Assembly: GCF_021216675.1 (NCBI RefSeq)
Contig: NZ_CP086120.1
Location: 1,488,001 to 1,552,000, forward strand
From: Streptomyces gobiensis
GTDB taxonomy: Bacteria; Actinomycetota; Actinomycetes; Streptomycetales; Streptomycetaceae
DNA length: 64,000 nucleotides
Direction of reading: 5' to 3'
This document shows, in pieces, positions 15,639-24,400 of this stretch. The position numbers and the translations under genes were made by a program. Within the stretch, counting starts at the first letter, position 1. Each line of letters begins with the position of its first letter. The notes under the pieces were generated by a model. The model was not told the origin of the DNA and ran no database searches. It worked only from the letters and a program-made list of their open reading frames with translations.

Positions 15639-17060
15639 GTGGACGGATTCATCGGACGGAAAGCCGAGCTGGCGAGCCTGAACGACTTGCTGGCCCCGGT
15701 GCGTACCGGAGGCCGGTCGGGGCGGCCGGGGCGGGCCGTGTTGATCCGGGGGCGGCGGCGGGTCGGGAAGTCCCGCCTGGTGGAGGAGTTCCTGGACCGG
15801 TCCGGTCTGCCTCATGTGTACTTCACCTCTGTGGGTGGCTCACGCGAGGGGGACCTGGCCGGGTTCCTCGATGAGATCGCGGGTTCCAGCCTGCCGGACG
15901 CCACCCGGGCAACGGAGTTCACCGCGCCGCAGACCTGGGACGCGGCACTGACTCTGCTCGGCAGTGTGCTGCCCACGGACACGCCCAGTGTCGTCGTCCT
16001 GGACGAGGTGCCCTACCTCGCCCGTGAGGACGCCAGCTTCGAGGGTGCCCTGCAGAAGGCCTTCGACCGAACGCTGTCCAAGCTGCCCGTCCTGCTTGTC
16101 CTCATCGGCTCCGACATCGCCACGATGGAGGCACTCAATACCTACGGGCGCCCCTTCTACCAGCGCGGCACCGAGATGGTCGTCCCCCCGCTCAACCCGG
16201 CCGAGGTCGCCGCGATGCTTGACCTCCCCGCAGCCGACGCCTTCGACGCCTACCTGGTATCCGGCGGACTCCCACTCATCCTGGAGGAGTGGCCAAACGG
16301 TTCAGGCCTGTGGGACTACCTCGAGTACGCACTGCACCGGCAGACCTCCGCCCTGCTCGTCAGCGGCGAGCGGACACTCGCAGCGGAGTTCCCCACTGAA
16401 GCGCAGGCACGCTCAGTGCTCAGCGCCATCGGACACGGGGAACGCACCTTCACGCTGATCGCCCGTGCCGCAGGTGACCTCCACCCCGGTTCACTCAAAC
16501 GCTCGCTGGAGGTTCTTACCAGCAGGCGTATGGTCACCGCAGATATCCCGCTTTCCACCAAACCCAGCCGGGAAACCCGCTACCGGATCAACGATCCTCA
16601 TCTGCGCTTCTGGCTCTCCTTCATCGGACCGAACATGCCGGTCATCGAACGCGGCAGGGGTGACCGCGTCCTTGAGATCATCCGCACCAGCTGGACATCG
16701 TGGCGCGGACGTGCCGTCGAACCGGTGATCCGCGAAGCCCTGTGGCACCTGTCCGACGATCAACTCCCCGCGAGAACCGACGCTGTCGGTGGCTACTGGA
16801 CACGCAGCAACGACCCGGAGATCGATATCGTCGGCGCCGACCGCGCCCCTATCGCAAAGCAGGTCACGCTGGTCGGCTCGATCAAATGGCTGGAAAGCAA
16901 GCCCTTTGACGCCCGCGATCTCGCCCAACTGATCACACACCGATCCCAGCTGCCGGGGGCAGAGGATTCCACCCCGCTCCTCGCCGTCGCACGCAGCGGC
17001 TGCACCGTTGGCGGTATTCCCTGCCTCACCCCCGACGACCTCATGGCCGCGTGGGCATGA
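15639..17060 (+). CDS. DUF234-type AAA ATPase (archaeal-ATPase family)
   Basis: This 473-residue protein opens with the nucleotide-binding domain of the 'archaeal ATPase' group: FIGRKAEL, Walker A GRRRVGKS (Lys44) and Walker B VVVLDEVPYL. A winged-helix region follows, then a C-terminal DUF234 nuclease-like domain. That domain includes WTRSNDPEIDIVGAD and GSIKW, an arrangement like a PD-(D/E)xK core in which the usual acidic residue before K is replaced by Ser-Ile. Such proteins are often mobile or defence-like and their role is unsettled. GTG 15639 has GAGGAG upstream, within a strong inverted repeat. It stands alone, flanked by a frameshifted relic. Confidence 0.82.
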   Translation: MDGFIGRKAELASLNDLLAPVRTGGRSGRPGRAVLIRGRRRVGKSRLVEEFLDRSGLPHVYFTSVGGSREGDLAGFLDEIAGSSLPDATRATEFTAPQTWDAALTLLGSVLPTDTPSVVVLDEVPYLAREDASFEGALQKAFDRTLSKLPVLLVLIGSDIATMEALNTYGRPFYQRGTEMVVPPLNPAEVAAMLDLPAADAFDAYLVSGGLPLILEEWPNGSGLWDYLEYALHRQTSALLVSGERTLAAEFPTEAQARSVLSAIGHGERTFTLIARAAGDLHPGSLKRSLEVLTSRRMVTADIPLSTKPSRETRYRINDPHLRFWLSFIGPNMPVIERGRGDRVLEIIRTSWTSWRGRAVEPVIREALWHLSDDQLPARTDAVGGYWTRSNDPEIDIVGADRAPIAKQVTLVGSIKWLESKPFDARDLAQLITHRSQLPGAEDSTPLLAVARSGCTVGGIPCLTPDDLMAAWA

Positions 17061-17221
17061 CCACCCCGGAGTTTGCCTGGCACCAGCGACTGACGAGTGA
17101 GGGCCGAAAGTCCCGGAGAACGCGTCGGGCCGAACAGCGGTAAACACAACACCGCTGAGGGGCTGTTAAGGGCGGAGGTGTCAGATCTTCTCGCCATTCG
17201 ATCGCGTGGGCTCCGCCGATA

Positions 17222-18034
17222 TCAGGCCTTGCGGCCCACGCCGCCGAACACGGCCACTTCCCTGGGCTTGCCCCATGGCGTGGCTTCTGGTCGCCACAGA
17301 GGACAGGACATCACGCCGGGTTCCAGCAGTTCGAGGCCGTCGAAGTAACCAGCGATCTGCTCCGGGCTACGGGCGATGTACGGCACCGCTCCGCTCCGCT
17401 CATTGTGGCGCCGCAGGGCCTCGACGTATGCCGGGTCGGTGTTGGCGCCGTCGTTGAGTCCCAGGTAGCTGCCGGACGGCAGCGCGTCCAGCAGCCGGTT
17501 CACGATCGACCGTGCCTCGTCGTAGTCACTGATCAGACCCAGGATTCCCATGAGCATCAGCCCGACAGGCTGGGTGAAGTCCAGCGTATGGGCGGCTTCC
17601 TGCAAGATCTTGTCGGGGTCACGCGCATCGGCGTCGATGTAGGCAGTCTTCCCTTCCGGGGTGCTGGTGAGCAGGGCCCGGGCATGCGCCAGCACCAGCG
17701 GGTCGTTGTCGACGTAGACGATCCGCGACTCCGGGGCCACCCGCTGGGCGATCTCGTGGGTGTTGTCCACGGTCGGCAGACCCGTGCCGATGTCGAGGAA
17801 CTGCCGAATGCCCGCCTCACCGGCGAGGTGGCGGACGGTGCGACCGATGAACGCCCGGCTCTGTCGTGCGATGTCGACCATGCCGGGAAAGACCTCACAG
17901 ACCTTGTCGCCAGCAACGCGGTCCACCTCGTAGTTGTCCTTGCCGCCCAAGAGGTGGTTCCAGATCCGCGCTGAGTGCGGCACCGTGGTGTCGATCCTGG
18001 ACAACACCTGTTCCGGATCGTGCGCGTCTGCCAT
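17222..18034 (-). CDS. DUF574-type SAM-dependent methyltransferase
   Basis: This 270-residue protein belongs to the group common and multicopy in Streptomyces (DUF574, Methyltransf_19). It shows the family's opening VPHSARIWNHLLGGKDNYEVDR, the SAM motif FLDIGTGLPT, and DNDPLVLAHARALL. ATG 18034 has GGAGAG upstream; further ATG/GTG codons upstream lack family similarity. Members are sometimes linked to secondary metabolism, but the substrate is not known. It is transcribed away from the XRE/ImmA operon across a 500-bp gap. Confidence 0.85.
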   Translation of the reverse strand: MADAHDPEQVLSRIDTTVPHSARIWNHLLGGKDNYEVDRVAGDKVCEVFPGMVDIARQSRAFIGRTVRHLAGEAGIRQFLDIGTGLPTVDNTHEIAQRVAPESRIVYVDNDPLVLAHARALLTSTPEGKTAYIDADARDPDKILQEAAHTLDFTQPVGLMLMGILGLISDYDEARSIVNRLLDALPSGSYLGLNDGANTDPAYVEALRRHNERSGAVPYIARSPEQIAGYFDGLELLEPGVMSCPLWRPEATPWGKPREVAVFGGVGRKA

Positions 18035-18532
18035 GGGGGCTCTCCTGCCATGCGTCATACTGCTGTTAGTCACACAATGTAACCCCAACAGGCTTATGTC
18101 GTAGACCCTTTGGTGATCTCGCAAGAGCCATGCGGCCCCCCCCCACCGCGACATCAGGCGCGCTGGAGCAGCTTGACAACGCACTGACCAGCAGCGCACG
18201 GCTGACGGCCCAAGCCCGGTCTTCGCCTCAACCGCGCCGTGGCACGGCTCAGCGGCTGACGGGCCAGGGCCGCCCTTGCCGCTGACCATTGCGGCGTTCG
18301 CCGTTCCTGCCCCGCCCTGACCCCCGTGCAGGGCAGGACATCAACGGCGACTGTTCATCTGAGCGAACAGTCAGAGGGAGTGTAAACACAGGTGTGGCCG
18401 TGCACCAACCCCATTGGCGTGGGTGAACTTCCAGCGGTTACATCCCTCCGGTTATGGTTCGGTTGACCAGGCACGCGGTGTCAGCTAGTCATCGGGGCGC
18501 CGGGCGCCCCGCCAGCCCATGGAGGGGAACGG
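18035..18532. other. 498-bp divergent intergenic region
   Basis: No protein-like frame is seen on either strand. The region is less G+C rich on the right, near 18360-18480. A possible promoter for the XRE operon is TTGACC near 18465 followed 17 bases later by TAGTCA, but the -10 box is weak. It has no copy of the family A or B repeats. Confidence 0.4.
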
Positions 18533-19030
18533 GTGGATATGGGCAGCGCAGACTCAACGTCCGAAGGCATACCCCGGACCCTGGCCGAGAAGATCGACCA
18601 TCTGTTCACCGCCACACTCGCCCCCGGGGAGAAGCCCCCCTCGTACCGCAAGGTCGCGGCCGCCATCAACGAGAGCGCCGGTGAGTCGGTGATCTCCTCC
18701 GGGTATCTGTGCGAGCTGCGCACCGGGGTCAAGGACAATCCAACGAAGCGGCAGCTGGAGGCCATTGCCGACTACTTCGACGTCTCCCCGGCCTTCTTCC
18801 ACGACGACAAGGTGACGGCCCTGATGGTGCGGCAGCTGGAGGTGATGGCCGGGCTCGGAAGCGGAGACATCAGCTCCCTCGCGCCCCGTGGTGTACGGGC
18901 CAACGGCCTGTCCGCGGAGATGCTCGCGCACGTCCAGTCGGTCATCGAGGACCTCATGGCCAATGGACTGCCCGAGGCCGAGTCCAAGTCCGAGGGCGGC
19001 GGGGCGGACACCGGCTCGGGGGGCCGCTGA
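18533..19030 (+). CDS. XRE-like helix-turn-helix regulator
   Basis: This 165-residue protein has an HTH in its first half (PSYRKVAAAIN, then ISSGYLCELRTGVKDNPTKRQLEAIADYFDVSPAFF), typical of XRE/Cro-type regulators coupled to ImmA/IrrE peptidases. The rest is helical with an acidic, Gly/Ser-rich tail. GTG 18533 is preceded by GGAGGGGAACGG. It is the first gene of a four-gene operon. By analogy with ImmR/ImmA of ICEBs1, it may repress the operon until cleaved or bound by the next gene's product; that is inference. Confidence 0.85.
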   Translation: MDMGSADSTSEGIPRTLAEKIDHLFTATLAPGEKPPSYRKVAAAINESAGESVISSGYLCELRTGVKDNPTKRQLEAIADYFDVSPAFFHDDKVTALMVRQLEVMAGLGSGDISSLAPRGVRANGLSAEMLAHVQSVIEDLMANGLPEAESKSEGGGADTGSGGR

Positions 19031-19035
19031 GGCTC

Positions 19036-19650
19036 ATGGCATTGCGCTGGCTGTCCCACGCTGTGGACGTCGTCTCCTCCCGAATGAGGCGACCCCGCCG
19101 CCATGGGCACCGCACAACGAGCCGCGGCCTGCGCAGGGAGTGCCGACGGCACCTGGCAGAGATGCCGCTGCCCGACCCGTTCAGCCTGCCCGCCTTTGTC
19201 CGGGCCATCGAGGAGATCCGCGGCCGGCGCATCCTGTTGCTGGAGATGCCGGACTTCCTCACCAGCCATGACTCCGCATGCGGGCTGTGGGTGAAGCTCT
19301 CCGCTCCCGCGGTCGACCTGGTCTTCTATGTGAAGGGCACCACCGCCTACCACCAAGAGAAGATCGTTCTGCATGAGCTCGCACATGTGTGGTGCGACGA
19401 CGGGAACGCCTTCGACATCGACCAGTTCGGCGCGATGTTCCCGCTGTTCGGCCCCAAGCTGGTCAAGAAGCTGGTCGGCAACGCCCAGGTGAGGGGCCGC
19501 ACCAGCTACGACACCCGTCCGGAGCGCCGTGCCGAGATACTGGCCGACCTGATCCACCATGCCGGCCAGGGCCTGACGGGCCGTACGGACGACGCCCTGG
19601 GCCGTCTTGAGGACAGCCTGTCGCGTCCCGTCGCCAGACGGCGCAGATAA
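19036..19650 (+). CDS. ImmA/IrrE-like metallopeptidase
   Basis: This 204-residue protein has the zinc-binding HELAHVW motif (His113-Glu114, His117). A downstream helix RRAEILADLIHHA probably supplies the third acidic ligand. The preceding strand FYVKGTTAYHQEKIVLHEL is typical of ImmA/IrrE domains that are genetically tied to XRE regulators. The first ~35 residues are basic and weakly conserved, so the true start could be a later ATG; ATG 19036 is used as it lies 5 bp after the XRE stop. It may cleave the XRE repressor under an unknown signal. Confidence 0.8.
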   Translation: MALRWLSHAVDVVSSRMRRPRRHGHRTTSRGLRRECRRHLAEMPLPDPFSLPAFVRAIEEIRGRRILLLEMPDFLTSHDSACGLWVKLSAPAVDLVFYVKGTTAYHQEKIVLHELAHVWCDDGNAFDIDQFGAMFPLFGPKLVKKLVGNAQVRGRTSYDTRPERRAEILADLIHHAGQGLTGRTDDALGRLEDSLSRPVARRRR

Positions 19651-19702
19651 GGCAGAGCCGATAAGGCGCAGAGCAGAAAAGGCAGAGAGGACAGACTTCA
19701 TC

Positions 19703-20980
19703 GTGTTCGACATACTCGCCTACCTGGTGGCCGGGGTGCTGCTGCTCCAGGCCGCCTGGCGGCTGCCCTCCGCGCTCCGGGGAGAGGGCCGACGCCGCAC
19801 ACTCTGGGGGTTCTTCGCGGCCTTCGCCTGTGCCTGGCTGCTCAAGACCGAGTACATCGACGCCTTGGTCGAGCGCAGCGGCATCAACGACCTGTCGTCC
19901 CTGCTCAAGCACGTCATCGCCATTGCTGGGATCTGCTCGCTGCTGACGTATCTGACCTCCGTGTACGGCACCGAAGCGGCCGGGGACGGGGAGCAGCCCC
20001 GGCACGTCCGGGTCACCCACGGGGTCGCCCAGGTGGCGAGGAGGGCGGCGCTGGCCACCGTCCTGCTCATGACGGGGCTCTTCTTCTTCGCCATCGACCG
20101 CAGCGAGCCCACCGAGCACTTCATCACCGGCCATGCCGGTGATGTGGGCATGGCCGTCTATATGAGCGTCCTCTATCTGTATATGGGCGCCGCCGCCACG
20201 GTCGCCGCCTACCAGTGGGGCGGCGCCGCCCGCCGGGCCACGCGCCGACTGCTCCGTACCGGGCTGGCGATGATGTCGGCCGCCATGGTCCTCGCCGTGC
20301 TCTACGCCGTCCTGCGCACGGTCTACCTCGGCATCGTCACCGTCACCCCGACAACCCAGGAGTTCGACGACCTTCAGGAGACGGTCACCGAGTCCCTGCA
20401 GCTGTTCCTGTTCCCGCTTCTCGCGCTCGGCGCCACCGCTCCCGCGAGCCAGGCGGCCGTGAACCGCTGGCGGGCGTACCGGGCGCTGGCCGCCCTGTAC
20501 CCGATGTGGCGCGACCTCGCGCTGGCCGTACCCGACCAGATCCTCGACCGGCCCCGGCAGCTCCTCCCGGGGCGGGCCTGGACCGCCCCCATCAACAAGG
20601 CGCTGAACCTGGTCGCCCGCGGTGCGCCCCCACAGGTACGGCTGGCCCGCTGTGTCACCGAAATCCGCGATGTCATCCGCGACCTGCGCTACTACGCCCC
20701 GGCCGATCTCCTCACCCGGACCCTCGCGGACGCCGGGGGCGACCAGGTGACCGCCGAGGCCCACTGGATCAAGGCAGCCCTCGCGCTCAAGGCGTCCGGC
20801 AGGCCCCCGCTGCCGTCCCCGGTCGACTTCACGTCCGGGGCCGGTGACGAGCTGGCCGACGAAGTGCCGTGGCTGATCGAGGTGACGTCCGTCTACCGCG
20901 CCACCACCGCCGAGCGCGTCGCTGACCTGACCGGCGCCCTGACCGACGCCCCGACCGACACGACCCCGGCATCCGCATGA
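19703..20980 (+). CDS. Seven-helix membrane protein, MAB_1171c-like
   Basis: This 425-residue protein has about seven membrane helices in the first ~235 residues and a ~185-residue soluble C-terminal part beginning NRWRAYRALAALYPMWRDLA. This matches the actinobacterial family labelled 'MAB_1171c family putative transporter' (DUF6545 C-domain). These genes are often next to XRE and ImmA/IrrE genes; transport has not been shown. The C-terminal part (AVPDQILDRP, LYRRVTEIRD-like segment) is probably cytoplasmic. GTG 19703 has GAGAGG upstream. Its stop overlaps the Nudix start (ATGA), so the two are coupled. Confidence 0.8.
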   Translation: MFDILAYLVAGVLLLQAAWRLPSALRGEGRRRTLWGFFAAFACAWLLKTEYIDALVERSGINDLSSLLKHVIAIAGICSLLTYLTSVYGTEAAGDGEQPRHVRVTHGVAQVARRAALATVLLMTGLFFFAIDRSEPTEHFITGHAGDVGMAVYMSVLYLYMGAAATVAAYQWGGAARRATRRLLRTGLAMMSAAMVLAVLYAVLRTVYLGIVTVTPTTQEFDDLQETVTESLQLFLFPLLALGATAPASQAAVNRWRAYRALAALYPMWRDLALAVPDQILDRPRQLLPGRAWTAPINKALNLVARGAPPQVRLARCVTEIRDVIRDLRYYAPADLLTRTLADAGGDQVTAEAHWIKAALALKASGRPPLPSPVDFTSGAGDELADEVPWLIEVTSVYRATTAERVADLTGALTDAPTDTTPASA

Positions 20981-21435
20981 GCGCCACCACGGGCAGCGCC
21001 CGTCCCGCAGCCGACGTACACATCCTGGTCATCCGGCACGGACGGCTGCTCCTCGGCCTGCGCGCCGGCCCGGGCTATGGCTCCGGCAGATGGGCGCCGC
21101 CCTGCGGCAAGCTGGAGCCCGGCGAGCCACTGCCCGCCGCGGCCGCCCGGGAGCTGGCCGAGGAGACCGGGCTCAGCGCCGACCCGCCGCTGCTGCGGCT
21201 GCGTCATGTCGTGCACGCCGTACGGGACGACGGAATCCCCGACACCCACCTCGGCTTCTTCTTCGAAGCCGTGGGCTGCCCCGGCACCCCGCACGTCCTG
21301 GAACCCGGCAAGTGTCTGCGGTGGGAGTGGCATGACCCGGCGCGGCTGCCGGACGATGTGCTGCCGTACTCGGCCGCCGGGATCCGCGGAGCGTTCCGCG
21401 ACCCCGGCGGCATCAGCCTCTACGGCTGGGACTAG
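20977..21435 (+). CDS. Nudix hydrolase
   Basis: This 152-residue protein has a complete Nudix box, GKLEPGEPLPAAAARELAEETGL (residues ~44-66, matching GX5EX7REUXEEXGU), in a short single-domain fold. It should hydrolyse a nucleoside-diphosphate-linked substrate. WAPPCGKLEPGE and FFFEA are like MutT/NTP-type members, but the substrate is not readable. It is translationally coupled to the membrane protein and is the last gene of the operon. Its TAG stop is shared, through the tetranucleotide CTAG, with the oppositely oriented giant ATPase gene. Confidence 0.88.
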   Translation: MSATTGSARPAADVHILVIRHGRLLLGLRAGPGYGSGRWAPPCGKLEPGEPLPAAAARELAEETGLSADPPLLRLRHVVHAVRDDGIPDTHLGFFFEAVGCPGTPHVLEPGKCLRWEWHDPARLPDDVLPYSAAGIRGAFRDPGGISLYGWD

Positions 21436-24400
21436 CCACGGAAGGTGCGCTTGACCTCCGCCCAGCGGGTGGCCTGCTCCTCGGTCATCCGGCCGCGCAG
21501 CTCGGCGAGTTTGAGCAGGTTGGCCTCGGCGCCGGTGGTGAGCGTCTGGGCTTCGGCCAGGTAGTGATCGTCGATGAGGGCTTCCAGCTCATCGTCGTTC
21601 ATCACCGGGACGATGCGTTCGGTGAGCTTGTTCGTATTGCGGTACGAGCCCTGGAGGCGGAAGGGCGGCTCGGTGCGGGTCGCGTCGTCCATCGTGGCGG
21701 AGGCGATATAGGCGGCGTTGACCTTGAGGACCGTCTGCTGGATGTGGAGGAGTTTGCGGAGGACGGAGAGGATCTGCTCCAGGTCGGCCGGGGTGTAGGG
21801 GTGGGCCAGACGGTCGGGCTGGGCGGATTCATCCCCGGCCGCCAGGCGGACCAGGAGGTCGATGTCACCGCGTTCGCGGGCGGCCAGCGGGGCGAGGGCC
21901 GGGTTGGAGGTGAGGGCGTTCTCGATGTGGCTGAGGGCGAAGACCGCTTCCTTGCCGGAGAGTACGTCGCCGAGGTTCCAGACGTCGGCGCGGTTGGCGA
22001 GCATGTCGGGGATACGGAAGCGGGCGCCGGTCTCGGTGAACGGGTTGCCCGCCATGCAGACCGCGAAGCGCTTGCCGCGCAGGTCGTAGGTGCGCGGCTC
22101 GCCGTCAGCCGAGCTGACGCCGTCGATGCGGCGCTGGGCGTCGCAGAGCGGGATGAACTTCTGCAGGAGTTCCGGGGAGGTGTGCTGGATGTCGTCCAGG
22201 TAGAGGAAGACGTTGTTGCCCATTTCCAGGGCGAAGTTGATCTTCTCCACCTCACGGCGGGCCGCCGCGTCCGGGGCCGCGACCGGGTCGAGTGACGTGG
22301 TGCGGTGGCCCAGTGCCGGGCCGTCGACCTTGACGAAGACCAGGCCGAGACGGGCGGCGATGTACTCCATGAGTGTTGTTTTGCCGTAGCCGGGCGGGGA
22401 GAGCAGCAGAAGCAGGCCCTGGCTGTCGGTGCGGCGGTCGTTCCCCGCGGTGCCGAGCTGTTTGGCCAGGTTGTCGCCGATGAGGGGGAGATAAACCTCA
22501 TCGATGAGGCGGTTGCGGACGAAGGCCGACATGACCTGCGGCTTGAAGGCGTCCAGGCGCAGCCGGTCCCGTTCGGCGGCGAGCAGGGCGTTGCGCTCCC
22601 GGGTGTACGCGCGGTGTGCGGGGACCCGGTGCGTACGGAAGCGGTCGGTGCGGGCCAGGAACTCATCAAGGCGGAGTGGAAGTTCGCCGCCGTTGACGCG
22701 GGGGTGGGCGCCCAGGAGTCCGGTGAGGGTGGTGTGCAGCGGCGCTGCGACGTCGCGGCGGGTGAGCGCGTCGCCGCACAGCTCGATGGCGGCGGCTTCT
22801 GGGAGGTCGGTGGTCCCGGTGGAGCGGGACTCGGCGTAGGAGGTCAGCCAGGCCAGAGCGAGCTGGTGGCGGGCGGGGAGGTCGTCGCCGAGTGCCTGGA
22901 GGTCTTCGGTGAACTCCTTGGCTTCGGGAGACTGGGGGCCGCCAAGGGCGGCCCGGAAGTCGGCAAGCAGTTCCCGGGCGGCGGCGCTGGTGGCGAAGCG
23001 CGGTCCGCCCGCGGCCAGTTCCTCGATGAGGTAGGTACCGATGGCGTCGTCGGCTGGCAGGCCGACGGTGGTGAGGAAGTCACGGGCGGCGCTGGACAGT
23101 TCACCGGCGAGGCGTTCCACGGCGGGGCCGGGGCCGAAGGCGCGGCGGGCGCGGGCCAGTGACTGGGCGCGGGTCGTCCAGGCGGCCCGGGCGGTTTCCT
23201 CGGTGCCGTAGGCCCAGAAGAGCTGGGCGGCTGCTCGTACTTCGGGGGTGAAGCGCAGGAGGTCCGCCTCTTCGCGCAGGTCCAGCAGCGCGCCCAGGAT
23301 CACTGTCGCGTCGTGGTCGTGAACGCCGCGGTCGTAGCCCTCGTCGTAGGCGGCCTCGGCGGTTTCCCGGACGAGGGCCAGCAGCCCGCCGTCCGACGCG
23401 GCGGCCTCGCGCAGGGCGGCGGTGTCCGTACCGGCGAGGACCGTCGCCGCGAGGTGCTCGGCGCGGTAGACGTCGGGGGACTCGGAGACCAGTGGCTGGT
23501 CCCAGAAGTCGCGGGTGGCGGCGAAGTCGGTGTCGCGGACCGGGGCGCGGTAGTCCGTGCCCGTCACCGCGAAGGCCAGGGCGCCGTCCTGGGGTACGAG
23601 GGTGAGGTCGATCGGCTGGGTGTTCACGCCGAAGCGGTGGCGGCCGAAGCGTACGGTGCCCTCGGCGTCGTAGAGGTCCGCGCGGTCGCGCAGTGCCCGG
23701 GCGGCCTCCTGGCGTGCGGCCTTGATGCGGCCGTCCAGCTCCTCCGAGCGGACCGTGTCGCCGATCTGCTTCAGCTCAGCCGCGGTCGAACGGACCCGGG
23801 CGACCAGCGGGTCGGTGGCGAAGTAGGCGTTGACCTCGTCCTGGGAGGCGAGCGTGGCGGAGCGGCGGGTGATCGTGGACAGGATGCGCTCGGCTGATTC
23901 GACAAGCCGCTCGGCGTGGCGGGCGCGTTCGTCCAGCTGGGCTTGTTTGCGCGCGGAGAAGGTCTCGTAGATCTCCTCGCGCTGCTCGGTGAGCTGGGTG
24001 AGGAAGTCGTCGAAGGTGCCGAAGCGGGATTCGAGGTTCTCCAGCTGGAGGAGGAGGCGGCCCAGCTGTTCGTCGCACTCCTCGGGTGTGGCGGAGGCGG
24101 CCAGGGCGCCCGCGACCGCCTGGCCGAGCAGGGCGAACTCGGCGGCGAACTCCGCGCGGCCCTCGCTCTCCAGGAGTTCCCGGCGCCGTCCGTCGAGCAC
24201 GGCGCGTGCCCGGTTGACGGCGCCCATGACCTCACCGATGCGGGCCAGCAGGCTCGTACGGACCGTGGCGTCGGCGATGTCCAGACCGCCGACCACATCG
24301 GTGACGGTCTGCAGGCCTTCCGCCTGTTCGCCGATCTGCTCGCCGAGCGGGGCGGCGTCGGCGACGGTGGCGGCCTCGGCCGCGCGGGACGTCAGCTCCT

